A DNA stretch of 64,000 nucleotides from Perognathus longimembris pacificus (GCF_023159225.1 NC_063167.1:18913360-18977359); one strand, 5' to 3'. Counted from the stretch's first letter, positions 23,557 to 35,262 are shown. Notes: generated by a model not told the origin, from the letters alone. Program-made: numbers and translations.

Positions 23557-24130
23557 TCCATATGCACTCATATGCCTTTTCTAGCCAGACTGAGTTATAC
23601 TGTGCTTTTCGAAAACTTGCTCTTTCAGTCACATAGTATGCCATAGATACCTAACAACAATAAGCTACCTTTTACCACAGCATTTTAAAGGCTACTTCAA
23701 AATTCATTCTATGAATAAACAAAAAGAAAATCATACTGTCTTTTATGTTTCACCTATTTTTATACTTTTTAGGTAAAGGTATTTTCTATTCCTTATTCCT
23801 TTTTTTGCCTTTTGTTCTGTGTTTAGAAGAGAAGGGTTTTTTGGGGGGTGGGTTGTTGGTATGTTTTTCTTTTTGCTATTGCAAAAATATTGTTGCAATT
23901 AAATCATGGACACATCTGTGATTATTGCCTTTGAATAAATTCTAAGAAGTGAAATTTCTAGGTCAATTTGTATGCAAATTATCAAGCTTTTCATAGACAT
24001 TTCCAAATTGCAGAAACTTTTAAAAAATCCAATTTACATCTAGAGACCATTTTTGAGAAGATTATTATTTAAGTGTACACAAAGAAAAATCATAAAATAA
24101 TATAAGCAACAGTTGGAAAGTCAAAGCCAC
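23557..24130 (+). repeat. Ancient L1 3' UTR-like, AT-rich
   Basis: GAATAAATTCTAAGAAGTGA, AAATTTCTAGGTCAATTTG and ATTTCCAAATTGCAG follow the L1 3' UTR order. AT-rich over its whole length. No poly(A) end seen. Confidence 0.5.
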
Positions 24131-24391
24131 TTGGAATCTTGCTGCTAAGGTAGAATGTCTGTTTCCGGTTCCCCAGTCGCTCTGTCGATGTCTGTCTTTG
24201 CCATGCTCTCTGGCTCTTTATGTCTCTGTCTGTCTTTGCTGTATGTCTGGCTGTCGCTTTGCCTCTTTCTTGCCTCCTTTTCCATTTCTATCTATCCATC
24301 CATGCCTAGTGTTCTTTTTATATCCTTGTTTCTATCTCTTCTATTTCTTTCTTTTTCTGTCTCTCTTTTTGACTCCTTGTCTGTCTTCCAC

Positions 24392-24425
<34 letters not shown>

Positions 24426-24439
24426 GACACACACACACA
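24392..24439. repeat. (CT)n-(CA)n microsatellite
   Basis: CT units to 24405, then CA units to 24439. The pyrimidine-rich DNA before it (24180-24390, CTGT/CTTT) is low complexity. Confidence 0.9.
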
Positions 24440-24722
24440 TTTGTTCTCTTTGTCTGTGTCATTCTGTCTGTCCCTCTCTAGGGAAAGCTGGAATTGCCTT
24501 CACACAGGGTCTTGCAGCCTGGGCGGTGAATAGTTCCTCACACCTGGGCTAGCTGGACAGCTGGCGAAGCATTTTTTCACGTTATTATCACTCTTTTCCA
24601 GGTGAGATCCTGAGGCTCCATCCAGGGGCTTGTTCAAGGTCCAAGGTCCCCAGCTCATAACTGTGGCCAAGTCCAGCAATCCCAAGGCTCCAAGTTGTCC
24701 CGGCCACTTCCTGGGAGCGTGT

Positions 24723-24763
<41 letters not shown>

Positions 24764-26189
24764 ACACACACACCACTCTGTGCTGTCTTTCTTCAAGGTC
24801 AGGCAGCTAAACCACATCAAGGGCTTGACGAAGGCCCAGGCTGCCTCGAGGGTGTCAGGTGCCCCTGATAAAAACTGTAGACAGGGAAGGCGGCTGCCTG
24901 GGACCCACAGCCCCTCCCCTCCCATCCCACCCCTGTCCTCTCCCCTGCTCCCCCTCAGCCCTGTCCTCAGGCACCATCAGAGCCCCCTCCCCACACCCTG
25001 CCCTCCCTGGCATCCTGCTGTGACCCCCCCCCCAGAGTCCTGACCCCAATTCCTGCTGCCATTCCCCTCCCCACCTGGACTCCAGGTGCATTGTGGGACC
25101 CACTGTAGATGTGCTCCCCAGTGTCTGACACGCGCATACACCTGGACTGCAGTGGGTGAACACATCACACAAATACTCTAGCAGCACCTTTGTTTTCCTC
25201 CCACTTCCCCTCTCCTTTCTTCTCTCTTCTCCTTTCCTCCTCAGCCCACGGCTGTTATGTGACAGGTCTATCCTATCCGTTCCCAGTTCATCTCCTCTGC
25301 CCAGACACTCATCCCTGAACCCCAGGCCTCAGTATCTCCATGCATGTGTCCAAGGCACCCCATATGCCCATGTAGTAAAGACATGGACTCCAGCTGCTGA
25401 CAGTGTTTGGGAAGGTTCTGGAACTTTAGGAGGTGGGCTTAGCTGGAGGACTAGATCACTGAAGGGACATGGCTTTGATAGCTGTATCTCGTACACCTCA
25501 GTTACAACCAAAATTAACTTTTCTGCTTTCACATTGTTTCAGGTATTATCTCGATGATGAGAAAGTAACACACTCATCATCTTCTACCCTGTAGAAGGGT
25601 ACCACAGCAGAAAGGTGGAGTCATCTTGATCCACCCCGTACTGTCCTCCATCCAAACCACGCTGAGCTCAGCATTCCCTTCCTTCTCTCTCTCTGGGCCA
25701 CTGTGACACGCAAGTGTGCACATGCGCACACATGTGTGCACACACACACGCACACACTCCTCCGGTCCTACCCCTCCAGGCCATTCCCCACACAGCCGCC
25801 AGAGGGCGCTGCGTCTTGTGTAAATCAGGTCACCTTCCAGTGCTTCCCACTCTCTTTAAGATACCCCCCCAAGGTACAGTCCAACCCCCTCACCCCCGGG
25901 TCCATCGCCATAGGGTCCCCCTATGATTGTGCCTCTCAGGCACAATCCAGGCTCTTGTCTGTCCTTCAGTCACTCCATCCAAGCTCCTCTGACCTTCCTA
26001 ACCTAGACAACACCAAGCAATCCCACCTTGAGGCCTTTGTAAGGGCTGTGCCCTGCTGGGTCCTGCCCCGCAAGCCACTGGCCCTCCCGTGTGTTGCGTG
26101 CTCAGAGACCCCATCCCCGGCCACTCGTGCCCTTTAAGAATGCCTTCCATAGTCAATAATAATGCACAAGTGCATTTCAAAATGAACAG
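24440..26189. other. Intergenic, no gene seen
   Basis: GC-rich, pyrimidine-biased DNA with CA repeats (24724-24773, 25727-25757). No element recognised. Confidence 0.45.
24724..24773. repeat. (CA)n microsatellite
   Basis: About 24 CA units with one TA interruption. Confidence 0.93.
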
Positions 26190-26435
26190 AAGAGCTGGTG
26201 CTGAGGGCTCTCAGCTATCATCCTTGCTACTTCAGGAGGCTGAGATCTGAAGATCAAGGTTTGAAGACAGCTGGGGCAGGAAAGTCTGTGGTACTCTTAT
26301 CTCCAATGAACCACCAGAAATGGAAATGGAGCTGTGACTCAAGTGGTGGAGCCCCAACCTTGAGTGCAAAAGCTCAGGGATAGCGCCCAGGCCCTGAGTT
26401 CAAGTCTTGGTACTGCTACCAAAACAAAAGAAAAT
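26190..26435 (+). repeat. B1-like/Geo chimeric SINE
   Basis: Old copy; CTACTTCAGGAGGCTGAGATC and GACTCAAGTGGTGGAGCC remain clear. Confidence 0.8.
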
Positions 26436-26593
26436 TGCTAGAAGAAAGGGTCTGAATGTTTCACCACAAAGAAACAAAAAATATCAGAGGTGATAGGTAA
26501 GCTAGTTCCTTTATTTGATCACTACCCATATATGGGAAGGCATACATAGATCAAAACATCATTTTATCTGTCATAAAAAGTAATACAATTAAA

Positions 26594-26845
26594 CTAGCCA
26601 GACACTGATGACTTATGCTTGTCATTCTAGCTACTCAGGAGGCTGAGATTTGAGGACTGCAGTCCAAAGCCAGGCTAGACAGGAAACTGTGAGACTCTTA
26701 TCTCCAATTAACCACTGAAACCTGAAAGTGGAGCTGTGGCTCAAATGGTAGAGTGCTGGCCTTGAGTAGACAAGCTAAAGGACAGTGCCCAGGCCCTCAG
26801 TCCAAGCCTCGGTACTGGCACCAAAAGTAATAATAATAAAACTTT
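26594..26845 (+). repeat. B1-like/Geo chimeric SINE
   Basis: CTAGCTACTCAGGAGGCTGA, then TGGCTCAAATGGTAGAGTGC; tail (AAT)n. Confidence 0.87.
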
Positions 26846-29199
26846 AAAGGATCCCCTTTCCCATTATCCTCTATCTCAACAAGCTACTTTAACCATTTGT
26901 ATCATTGTATTTGCTCTCTTTTCCCATCTACCCCAGTGAATATTCTAAAAGGGTGGAAAGCCAGCTCATCGCTTAGCTGGTGCTCAATAAAAGTTAACTG
27001 GCCACAGAATGAAGTGGCTGAGTGGCTCTCAGGTACCACACTGGGAGAGTGTGTGACCTTGGACACACTCAAAGAGGGTCACCTCCTTCTTTAGCTCAGT
27101 ATGTTCAGTGACAAGCAGGGACGAGAAATGAGAAGGTATGAGGGCGGCTCTTGGCACCATCAGTGCATTCGAAGCCAATAAATAAAAGGCACTCGGTAAA
27201 TGCAGGCTTGTTCCAGCACGTGTTCCTTGGCTAAGTAGCAGCCTGTAAAGGATGCCTTTGGAGCTGTGGGAACCCAAGCTCAGGAAGGAGGGGTGTCTCT
27301 GTCACAGTCACACTCGCTAACGATACAGAGTGAGGGCCTGTCTCTTCCTCAGTCTACAAAAAGGCTAGCTCCATTGGCGTGTCAGTTCTCACAAACAAGG
27401 CACCCCTCGGGGCTGGGGTATGCAGATGGTGGGCCATAACGAGCCGAGCTCAGACACCAGGGCTAGGGAATAAGCAGAGCGGGGCATTGGGAGAGATTGG
27501 GCAGGACATCAAGTGTAGCCACATAAAAACTTGCTCCCAGCTTTTCTGACTATAATCTGGTTCTGGTGTGGAATCCTGGAGCCTCTCTGCCTGCTGGAAT
27601 GGCCACCTGGCTGTCCCTCAAAATTCTGGTTTCCCCCTCCTACCGGGGTGGAGGAGTGAGGGGACAAGTCCCAGGATAAGCACCCAGGCATCTCCCTCAA
27701 GATGCCAAGGCCAGGGGAGGCAAAGCATCAGCAGGTGGGCCGGGGTCCAGGCCCATCCTGGAAAAGGCTGGCTGCGGAGTTTCCATGGAGCCCATCACCA
27801 TAGCAACCAAACCTCAGCAGCAGGACTCCAGCAGAGCCAGGAAAGACAAGCTCCTTTCTTGTCCATATCCCAGGAGCCTACGGGAGGGGAGGGGGGGGGC
27901 ACGGAGGACATGGGGACAATCAAGCTTGTGAACCAGCCTGGGGTGGGGGGGCGGGGAAAAGTAGAGGTCATCTTCCTGTTTAGTGGGCCAGCCATAAAGC
28001 ACCGTAATGTGGTACTGCACTGAGCGCCCCCTGCCTTTCTCCTTCTCTTCCCGGGGATGCCCTGGTCAGACCCTGGAGAATTCCCAGCTGTCAGCTCTGT
28101 CTCATTTTTCCCCTCTTGACTCCACAGGCAGGCAGCCCTTCCCTTTTCTGGCCACCCCAAATCTACCCCTCTCCTATACATTCCTGGTGCACCTAGATCA
28201 CTCCAGAGCTTGGGAGGGCAAGTGGTAAAGAGTGCAAGCTCTGAGATCAGAGTTCAAATCCCACCTCTGTACAAGGAAGCCACCTGTCCTGTCTGAGCTT
28301 CCCACACACACATCCATCACTTCCCAGCTGTGTGATCTTCTGCATGTTTCCGCACCTCTCTGGGGATTCTTCTTCACTATAAGGTGATGCTGGCGAAGTG
28401 GCTGAGGTTGTGTAATAAATGTCAGATCTCTCTCATTTACAGTGAATGCCATCTTCCTGTCCCCTGGGGTGGGGGATTCCAGCCCCACAGGGCCTGGCTT
28501 CTCCCCTGGCTCACACCCAGGCCTCCTGCCCCTGTACTGAGCCCTCTGTTCTGCCAAAAGTCCAGCCCTGGCATAGTCCATGCCTTTCAGAGCAGGGCCT
28601 TTGAGAGGCACAAAGGTCCCCCCTCCCCCCCGCCCAGAGCAGGGGCTGGCACACAGCACAGTGCTGACATTTGCAGCCTGACACGGGACAGCAAGCATTG
28701 TGTGGGAGAATAGATGCCCCAGGAAGTTCTTGACAGCAGGATCAGCCTCGTGGGCAGTGTGTGTGCATGGTGTGACATTCTAACGCACACCACATTCTCA
28801 CAAATCCTCTCACACAGGTGTACACACACCTGAGAAAGGAAGATATGAGGACCTCTCTCCTTTGGTCACTATGGTCAATGTCCCAGGACCATTCCATAAG
28901 ACCATTGATCCCACACTTCTCCCATCCCCAAGGCGTTGTGATGCTCACAAAGCAGGTAGAGGGAGAAGTGGCCTTTGCCAGCCTTCTCAGCCTACAACTG
29001 AAGGATGCCCAGCCAGACAACTGGTCTACCTGTGCTGAAAAGCCCTTGGACATGGACAGTACAGGCAGCACCCTGCCCTCAATTTGCTTCAGTGGGCTAG
29101 GCAAGGGACTCCCAGGCTGCCATCTCCTTCTGCCTTCCCTATCCCCAAACTGCAGCCCCTCCCTTCCACCCTGAGTGGCAGAGTCCCCAAGGGCAGGTC
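26846..29199. other. Intergenic, no gene seen
   Basis: Unique apart from a MIR. Several 120-166 codon frames on both strands overlap the MIR or G-runs and are not supported as genes. Confidence 0.45.
28210..28440 (+). repeat. MIR SINE, near full length
   Basis: GGTAAAGAGTGCAAGCTCTG, GTTCAAATCCCACCTCTG, CAGCTGTGTGATCTTCTGC in order. Confidence 0.88.
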
Positions 29200-29236
29200 A
29201 CTTGTCCTGTCTCTCTCTCTCTCTCTTTCTCTCTCC
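29200..29236. repeat. (CT)n microsatellite
   Basis: CTCTCT units with one CTTT interruption. Confidence 0.9.
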
Positions 29237-29309
29237 ATGACCTTCCTGAGAAGCAGGTGCTCGTTTCCCGCAAGCTTTGAAGGTGACACGGGTTTGGCTG
29301 GCATTGAGG

Positions 29310-29480
29310 GAGTACCCGCTCCATGCCAGCCACTGAGAAGAGCACTTGACCCTATGATTTCCCTGGACCCTCATGGTTACTCTATCAGAGAGGTAATTGG
29401 ATCACCCCCAATTTACAGATGGAGAGATGGAGGCCCCGAAAAGTAAAGAGAACTGAAATGCAGCCATTTGGAGCTTAGAG
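29310..29480 (-). repeat. MIR SINE
   Basis: Antisense MIR: CTCCATGCCAGCCACTGAG, AATTTACAGATGGAGAGATGG. Confidence 0.7.
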
Positions 29481-29621
29481 CCCAAGCTCTTCCAAGTGAT
29501 TGTGACATTGTCAGCCACTTCGGACTGAGCATGGCTGGAATGAGGATGGTGCTGGCCCCATTCCCCTCCTGCGTCATATGCGACACATGAGGTGACAGAC
29601 AGACAGCAGGCAGCATGCCAG

Positions 29622-29890
29622 CTCCATTCATCCATGTAACAGCGATTTCCTGAGCACCTATTATTTGCCAAGCCCTGTGCTGGGGATATTGTAAGGAATG
29701 AAAATCGTTGGTCACATGGAGGGGTTGATCCAATGGTGGGGGAGACACAGTATATAGACGAATAAGTAAAATGATCATGTGTTTGTGAGAAGCACCCACC
29801 CAGAGAAAAACAAAGCAGAGAAGGGGAAATGTAATGTGCTGAAAGGAGTAGCAGGGTGGTGATTTTAACAAGCCAAGAAGATGCTACCCG
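29622..29890 (+). repeat. L2 LINE 3' region
   Basis: CTGAGCACCTATTATTTGCC, CCCTGTGCTGGGGATATTGT, GGTGGGGGAGACACAG: the L2 pattern. Confidence 0.75.
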
Positions 29891-30044
29891 AGCCAGACAA
29901 TGCATGTCTCCTACCAGAACCTGGAAAACTGTTTCCCTCCTTACCCAACCCCTGAATCTACAGCTCAAAGACGTTTCTTGGGATTATTTTGAGAAGCAAT
30001 AGCCCCCCCTCCCCCAAAAGACTTCTCTTCTGATGAGATTGATG

Positions 30045-30365
30045 GTCAACATCTAAAATCCTAGCTACTTGGAAAGCAAAAATCAGGGAGAAACTCAATT
30101 TGAATCCAGCTCAGGCAAAAAGTTCAACAGGGCCCCCATCTCAACCAATAAAAAAATCTGGGCATGGTAGTATGTGACTGCAGTCCCAGCTACAATGGGA
30201 AGAGTAAATAGGAGGATTGTTGTCTAGGTTGGCTGTGGTCAAAAGCAACATCCTATCGGAAAAATAATAGCAAAAAGGACTAGAGACATCAACCAAGTGG
30301 TAGAGTGCCTGTCTAGCAAGCTCGAGGCCCTGAATTCAAACACAAATAAAAACCAAAAGAAAAAC
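30045..30365 (+). repeat. Trimeric composite SINE B1-B1-ID
   Basis: The first B1-like unit (TCCTAGCTACTTGGAAAGC) is followed by a second (GGGCATGGTAGTATGTGACTG, GTCCCAGCTAC). The third is an ID-like unit (AAGTGGTAGAGTGCCTGTCT, GCCCTGAATTCAAACAC) with an A-rich tail. It is older than the Geo chimeras. See also 35780-36215 and 38752-39300. Confidence 0.7.
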
Positions 30366-30810
30366 AAGAGGAGAAGCAATTGGGCCCTATAAAAGGCAAG
30401 ACCTACAGCCCTCAGCTGATAAGATCCAGGGCTTAGGGCCTGAAACAAACACCCAGCTCTCCAACCTGAACCAGAGCCCACAGGATCCCAGTGCATGGAA
30501 CATAGCCATGACTCTTCAGACATCTCATGAGCTCCTGGGGCCTCCAGTTCCTTAACTAGCAAATGCAGGTGGGCAATGATAGTGGCATTAGGTCACTCTG
30601 GGGCCTAAACACTAGAACTTACATTATATAACTGCACACAGGCAAAAGTGTGGCTGTTGGCTATAGGAGTTGGTCCCTACAGCTGCCAGAGACCAAAACT
30701 AGGTATAGTCAGTTAACAGAAGTAGCTTGCAAAAAAATAAAAATAAAGCATACTGCTACTTTCAGCCTCTAGGTCAGCAGTTCTGAAACTTGAGCAGCCT
30801 CTCAATCTTT

Positions 30811-30823
30811 GGGGGGGGGGGGC
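30811..30823. repeat. Poly-G run
   Basis: About 13 G; probably variable in length. Confidence 0.85.
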
Positions 30824-31299
30824 TGGGCTGAACTACAGGACCCCTAGAGTTCCGCATTGTGCCACCGCTCTGGGGAGGGACCTGAGAATCCACGTTGTGT
30901 TGGGTCCCCAGGGGATGCTGATGCTGGTGGCACAGGCCTAGACGCTGTGGGCCCTGCATCTTGAGCCATGCATCTCAGCCTTGGCATTGCCCTGGAGAGG
31001 CTTTGCAGTCGGGACCCATCGCCAGAGATTCTCCTGCTGCTGCTCAAGGGTCCAGCCCTGGCTCTGAGGGGGTTGAAATCTTCCTAGGTGATTTGCATGT
31101 GAAACCAGAACCGCCAACCACTGTCCCAGGTGAGACCAGAACCAACATGATTTCCCTGTATTTGCCTGCCTCCTACCCAGAGCAGCCAGCCTGGGGAGGA
31201 GCTCGAGAAAGTTACCTCCTGGCTCACAACCACAAAAGCTAACCATTCCGAGGCCCTTCCTGTCCTGGATGCTTTATTTATTTATTCATTATTTGGTTT

Positions 31300-31520
31300 G
31301 GGTGCCAGTCCTGGGGCTTGAACTCAGGGCCTGGGTGCTGTTCCTGAACTTCTTTTCCTCAAGACTAGCGCTAAACCACTTGAGCCATACCTCTCCTCCC
31401 CTGGTTAATTGGAGTAACCTTCTCACAGACTTCTTGTCTTAGCTGGCTTTGAACCAAGATCCTCATATGTCAACCTCCTCAGTAGCTAGGATTACAAGCG
31501 TGAGCCACCAGCACCTGGCA
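31300..31520 (-). repeat. B1-like/Geo chimeric SINE
   Basis: Minus orientation; GGGGCTTGAACTCAGGGCC to TACAAGCGTGAGCCACCAGC. An AT-rich tail lies to the left (31270-31298). Confidence 0.86.
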
Positions 31521-31754
31521 AAGACTGTTTTCTTGAGAGGAGGAGGGGCCCTATTTTACATCTACTCTCTTCTGGAAGACTTTCAGGAGCTTTGAACCAG
31601 ATAGGATCTGATGCTTACTTGTAAATACAGGTTGATTTACCTACTCCAAAGCATGTGATCTTATTTAATGGCCCAAATGGGACATGAGCTCCCTCTACTA
31701 CCCTTCCCCCAGCCCCTGTTCCAGTCAGATCAACTACTTTGAAATTCAATTCAA

Positions 31755-31885
31755 TTAGCTGACATTGACTAAGTGCATACTTTTGTGCCAGGCACCAAGC
31801 TACAGCCTGAGGACACACAGATGCTGAGACTCTGAGACAGAGAGGAAGGGACTTGCTCAAAAGCAAGGTAAATGTAGAGCAGGCA
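31755..31885 (-). repeat. MIR SINE
   Basis: Antisense MIR: GACTAAGTGCATACTTTTGT, TGCCAGGCACCAAGCTAC. Confidence 0.65.
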
Positions 31886-31889
31886 GGCT

Positions 31890-33439
31890 TCTCCAGTGTT
31901 CTTGTCTTTGAAGACATAAGAGGACAGGAAGGTGCAGTGTAGAGTTGGCAGTGGCGAGTGATCTTCTCGCTTGAAGGCCAAAAATCTGGTGGCCTTAAGA
32001 CTTAGAGCTGAGACCTGCCAAGAACCAGGGACATCACTTCCGGACAACCAGAAAGCCACCCCCAGGGTCCAGCTTCCAAGATGAACTCTTAGCTGGACTG
32101 TAATCTCTAACCCCACCATAGATACTCTTGGCATCTTTCTTCCTAATGTTCATTTGTAAATAAGGACATGGTAAATAGCCACAACTTTTATCCTGTCTAG
32201 ACTTTGAGAGGTGTGTGCTTGTTTGCCTCATGCAGAAACCGTTTTTTAAAAAAATAGAAATAACACTTGCAAGGCATGTATGAGGTGTTGAGCAAACAAA
32301 CAAACAGACACAGAACTGGCCTGGAAAAATCCAGAAAGAAGCAGGGACTTACCTAAGAATGCACAGCAAGCCAGAGTCAGGCCAGGCCAGACCCAGACCT
32401 CTAACCCCTAGCCAGGTCTCCTTGGGACCCTAAATGACACCTTTGCCTGACAAACCACCCCTTCAACATTTCAGGCCTTAAGTGAGCTCGTGGGTCTGGC
32501 CACCACCCCAAGTCACCCCAGCCCAGATTTCTCCCCGTGACAACCCTCCAGAGCACCTCACACACCACAGACCCGACTCTGCTCCAACCACACTTCCCTT
32601 AACACCAGCCACCACCTGTGTCCCCATCTCCAACCACTCAATCCAGAAATGCAGGCTTTCCCTGGGCCTCTCTGCCATGTACCCCTATCTGTTAGGCCAC
32701 CAGCAGGGCCTCCCGCTCCTGAGCCACCCCCTTTCCCTGTCCTCCACCACCATCGGAACGCTCCCCTCCACCCCTCCCCTTTCCAAACTCCCTCTCTTCT
32801 CTAGAGAGCACTTAACTGCAACAAATGCCTAAGCACCCCCATCAATGGTGGGGTACAGGGTTGAATAAGACAGAAAACCCACACTAGAGCACATCTTTCC
32901 CCTGCTCAGACACCTGTGTCTCCCCTTGAGGAGTACAAACTCCTCATCCAGGCCTCCACATTCCCAGGTCCCCAGCACACCGATCCACACTGGTCTTCTG
33001 AGCCAAATACAAAACTGACCATCTTCCCCAAACACTTCAGTTCAAAGGTCACCTCCACCACCAAGTTTCCCTGTCTGGGTACCCCCACAAACTTAGCAAA
33101 GTGAGTTGGGTGTTTTTTTGGCCCTGCTCCAGAATCCCTTCCATGCCTGAGATTTCTCTGTCTTCTTGAGAGACCAAGCTGTGGCCTGGCTCAGGGTAGC
33201 ACAAAACCTGGCCCTGACAGGTGTTGGCATTTTGCATTGATGAGATGGGCCAGCCTAGGCAAAGGTTGGTTAAGCACAAATCCAGCTGCCTTCCCATTCA
33301 CGCTTTCCAATGTCTACGAACTTGCCCGTTTCTGGAAGTTCCACCTGTTGTCTAACCTTCCCTACTGGAATTACTCAAGTTCATCCATGCCCTTCCTCTC
33401 CCCAGAGCTCAGGCTCCACCTGCCTTCCCCTGGACTGAG
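31890..33439. other. Intergenic, no gene seen
   Basis: Repeat-poor stretch just left of the candidate promoter. C-rich part at 32480-32800; a frame of 116 codons there has no recognisable domain. Confidence 0.45.
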
Positions 33440-33959
33440 TGACAAGTCAGAACAAGAAGAACAAGCGCTTGTTGAGTCCGACCATAGAAAGGCCCAGCTC
33501 TGGGCTCAGTGAAGACTCCAGACCTGCGTCTGCGCGCAGAGCTGTCTGCCACCCTGAGGAGGAAGCCCTAAGGCCAGCCAGGCCAGCACTGCGGTTGGAG
33601 GTGGTGAGTCACCCCCTGGCTGCGAGTCAAGCGGCTCTCACTGCACCCTTGTTTGGAGAAGACAGAGAGACACACACAGAGACAGGGAGCGTGCAGCGCT
33701 GGGACAGACAGAGGGGCAATTAGTAGGAGACTACAGAGACTTCGAGGCAGACTAGGACAGGGGAGCCGCGGTGACCAGGGATGGGAAGGACACTCCGAGA
33801 GATGAGAAAGCCAGGCACAGCTAGACCAGAAGCTGTTCCGAGAGGGAGCCGGAGACCATGTGCAAATAGGAAGAGAGCAGAGAGCCCTCGGCCCACAGCA
33901 CCCAGCGCACCACCCTCTTCCAGCGTGGTTCCCACCGCCCAGCCCCTCCCCAACTGGGT
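33440..33959. other. Unique GC-richer DNA upstream of the candidate promoter
   Basis: No repeat recognised. It contains an AP-1-like GTGAGTCACC near 33603, a purine-rich GAGACA stretch at 33660-33720 and scattered CpGs. It may belong to the same regulatory unit as the X-box region. Confidence 0.3.
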
Positions 33960-34136
33960 GGAAGGAGAGCCAATGAGCAGCCAGGCTGAGGCATTACCTC
34001 ACCAGAATGGACTGCCATTGGCTGGCTGGGCTACCGCCGGCCGCGCTGTTGCTATGACAGCGCAGACAGCATTGCACAGGGATGCTAGGGAGAAGGCTCT
34101 GGGAGAGACAGCTGAGTCCCCCACCTCTTTCCAACT
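33960..34136 (+). promoter_or_regulatory. Candidate RFX/NF-Y type promoter
   Basis: Non-repetitive, locally CpG-richer DNA with three ordered sites: CCAAT at 33970-33974, inverted CCAAT (ATTGG) at 34017-34021 and GTTGCTATGACAGC at 34048-34061. The last matches the RFX X-box consensus GTTGCYATGGYAAC at 12 of 14 positions. The X-box is 76 bp above an ATG in strong Kozak context at 34137. NF-Y plus RFX without a TATA box is the layout of many ciliary and sperm gene promoters. Transcription itself is inference, and a chance cluster cannot be excluded. Confidence 0.35.
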
Positions 34137-34346
34137 ATGGTGGGTCTCAAGGATCCCCCCATTCAGCTGGAGCCCCAAGGAGAAAGCCCAAGGCCCTGCA
34201 CCCCCAAGGCCCAAAGCTTCTCCAACGGCACCCGTCAAAACCTGAGCTATAACCTGGTCCCAGATAGGGGCCGAGTGCCCCCCACCCCCAGGTGCCCCGC
34301 TGCATTCTTCCACCCTGTAGGCATCAAGGAGCACCAAACACCATGA
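34137..34346 (+). CDS. Hypothetical 69-codon reading frame below the candidate promoter
   Basis: The ATG has A at -3 and G at +4. The product would be 69 residues, Pro-rich (MVGLKDPPIQ... ending EHQTP), with no signal peptide, no membrane segment and no family I recognise. It could be a first coding exon, since a CAG|GTGCCC donor-like site occurs inside it, or an accidental frame in an untranslated exon. The DNA is not a known repeat. It ends before an old L2-like stretch. The coding nature is a guess based on position. Confidence 0.15.
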   Translation: MVGLKDPPIQLEPQGESPRPCTPKAQSFSNGTRQNLSYNLVPDRGRVPPTPRCPAAFFHPVGIKEHQTP

Positions 34347-34479
34347 AAATACATCACCGGGCAGATCCAGAGATGAAGTCACCTCCATCCCTACCCTGGC
34401 AGAGCCCCTCCCTCTATGCCCCCAAGGGCAAGCAAGTAACAGAATCACAAATATGAGACTAAGGGTGAGATGGTTGATA

Positions 34480-34640
34480 GGGGTCAAGAGATTAGCAGGG
34501 CTAAAACCCTAGAGGGCCTTGTAAGCCACCAGAGGGGTGTGTGGATGATGAGAGCTTCTCAGGAGGGAGGGGATGTGCTTTGTGTCTCACAGGGTGGAAG
34601 GCAAAGTGGAGAGAGAGCGGGGAGCCACGTGAAGATTATA
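34480..34640 (+). repeat. Possible L2-related fragment
   Basis: AGAGGGCCTTGTAAGCCACC recalls a common ancient mammalian repeat; the rest is too diverged to place. Confidence 0.3.
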
Positions 34641-34879
34641 GGCTGGACATAGCACATGGGTGATCACAGGGTCTGATGGGGCAGGGCTCAGCAGGATGAC
34701 CTTCAGTCAGGCTGAAAGCAGTGATCTTGGTTACAGCTTCCAAAGGGAGAACGTTGCTGTTCAGGGGCATATGGAGGCTGCACCAAGGAGCGGCAGACGG
34801 GATCAGAGGAGGCAGCTTGGGCATAGAGAGCAGGCTAGCATTAGCTGGGTCTCTGGTCTTCCTGTAAGATTAAAAATAT

Positions 34880-35087
34880 TGGGCTGGGAATATGGCCTAG
34901 TGGCAAGAGTGCTTGCCTCATATACATGAAGCCCTGGGTTCGATTCCCCAGCACCATGTATATAGAATAATGGCCAGAAGTGGTGCTGTGGCTCAAGTGG
35001 CAGAGTGCTAGCCTTGAGCAAAAAGAAGCCAGAGACAGTGCTCAGGCCCTGAGTCCTAGGCCCAGGACTGGCAAAAAAAAAAAAAAA
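34880..35087 (+). repeat. IDL-Geo dimeric SINE
   Basis: Full-length young-type copy (GGCTGGGAATATGGCCTAG..GGTTCGATTCCCC; tail A15). AAGATTAAAAATAT before and AAGATTTAAAATCT after form an imperfect target-site duplication. Confidence 0.94.
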
Positions 35088-35173
35088 GATTTAAAATCTT
35101 CCATTTTGAGGGACTCTGCACACTCAAGGAAAAAGAGGCCATCCTTCCATGCTGGACTAATAGCTTTTCAGAA

Positions 35174-35262
35174 GCTGGGCTTAGTGGTGCCTACCTGTAA
35201 CCCCTGTACTTAGGAGGCTGAGAGACAAGGATTGAGAGTTGGAGGCCAACCTACATTTCAAA
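35174..35262 (+). repeat. B1-like monomer
   Basis: GCTTAGTGGTGCCTACCTG, ACTTAGGAGGCTGAGAG, GAGGCCAACCTACAT; no Geo half. It runs into a GGAA tract. Confidence 0.7.

Noticed and set aside
29402..29968. 188-codon minus-strand frame
   Set aside because: Consists of antisense L2 and MIR sequence.
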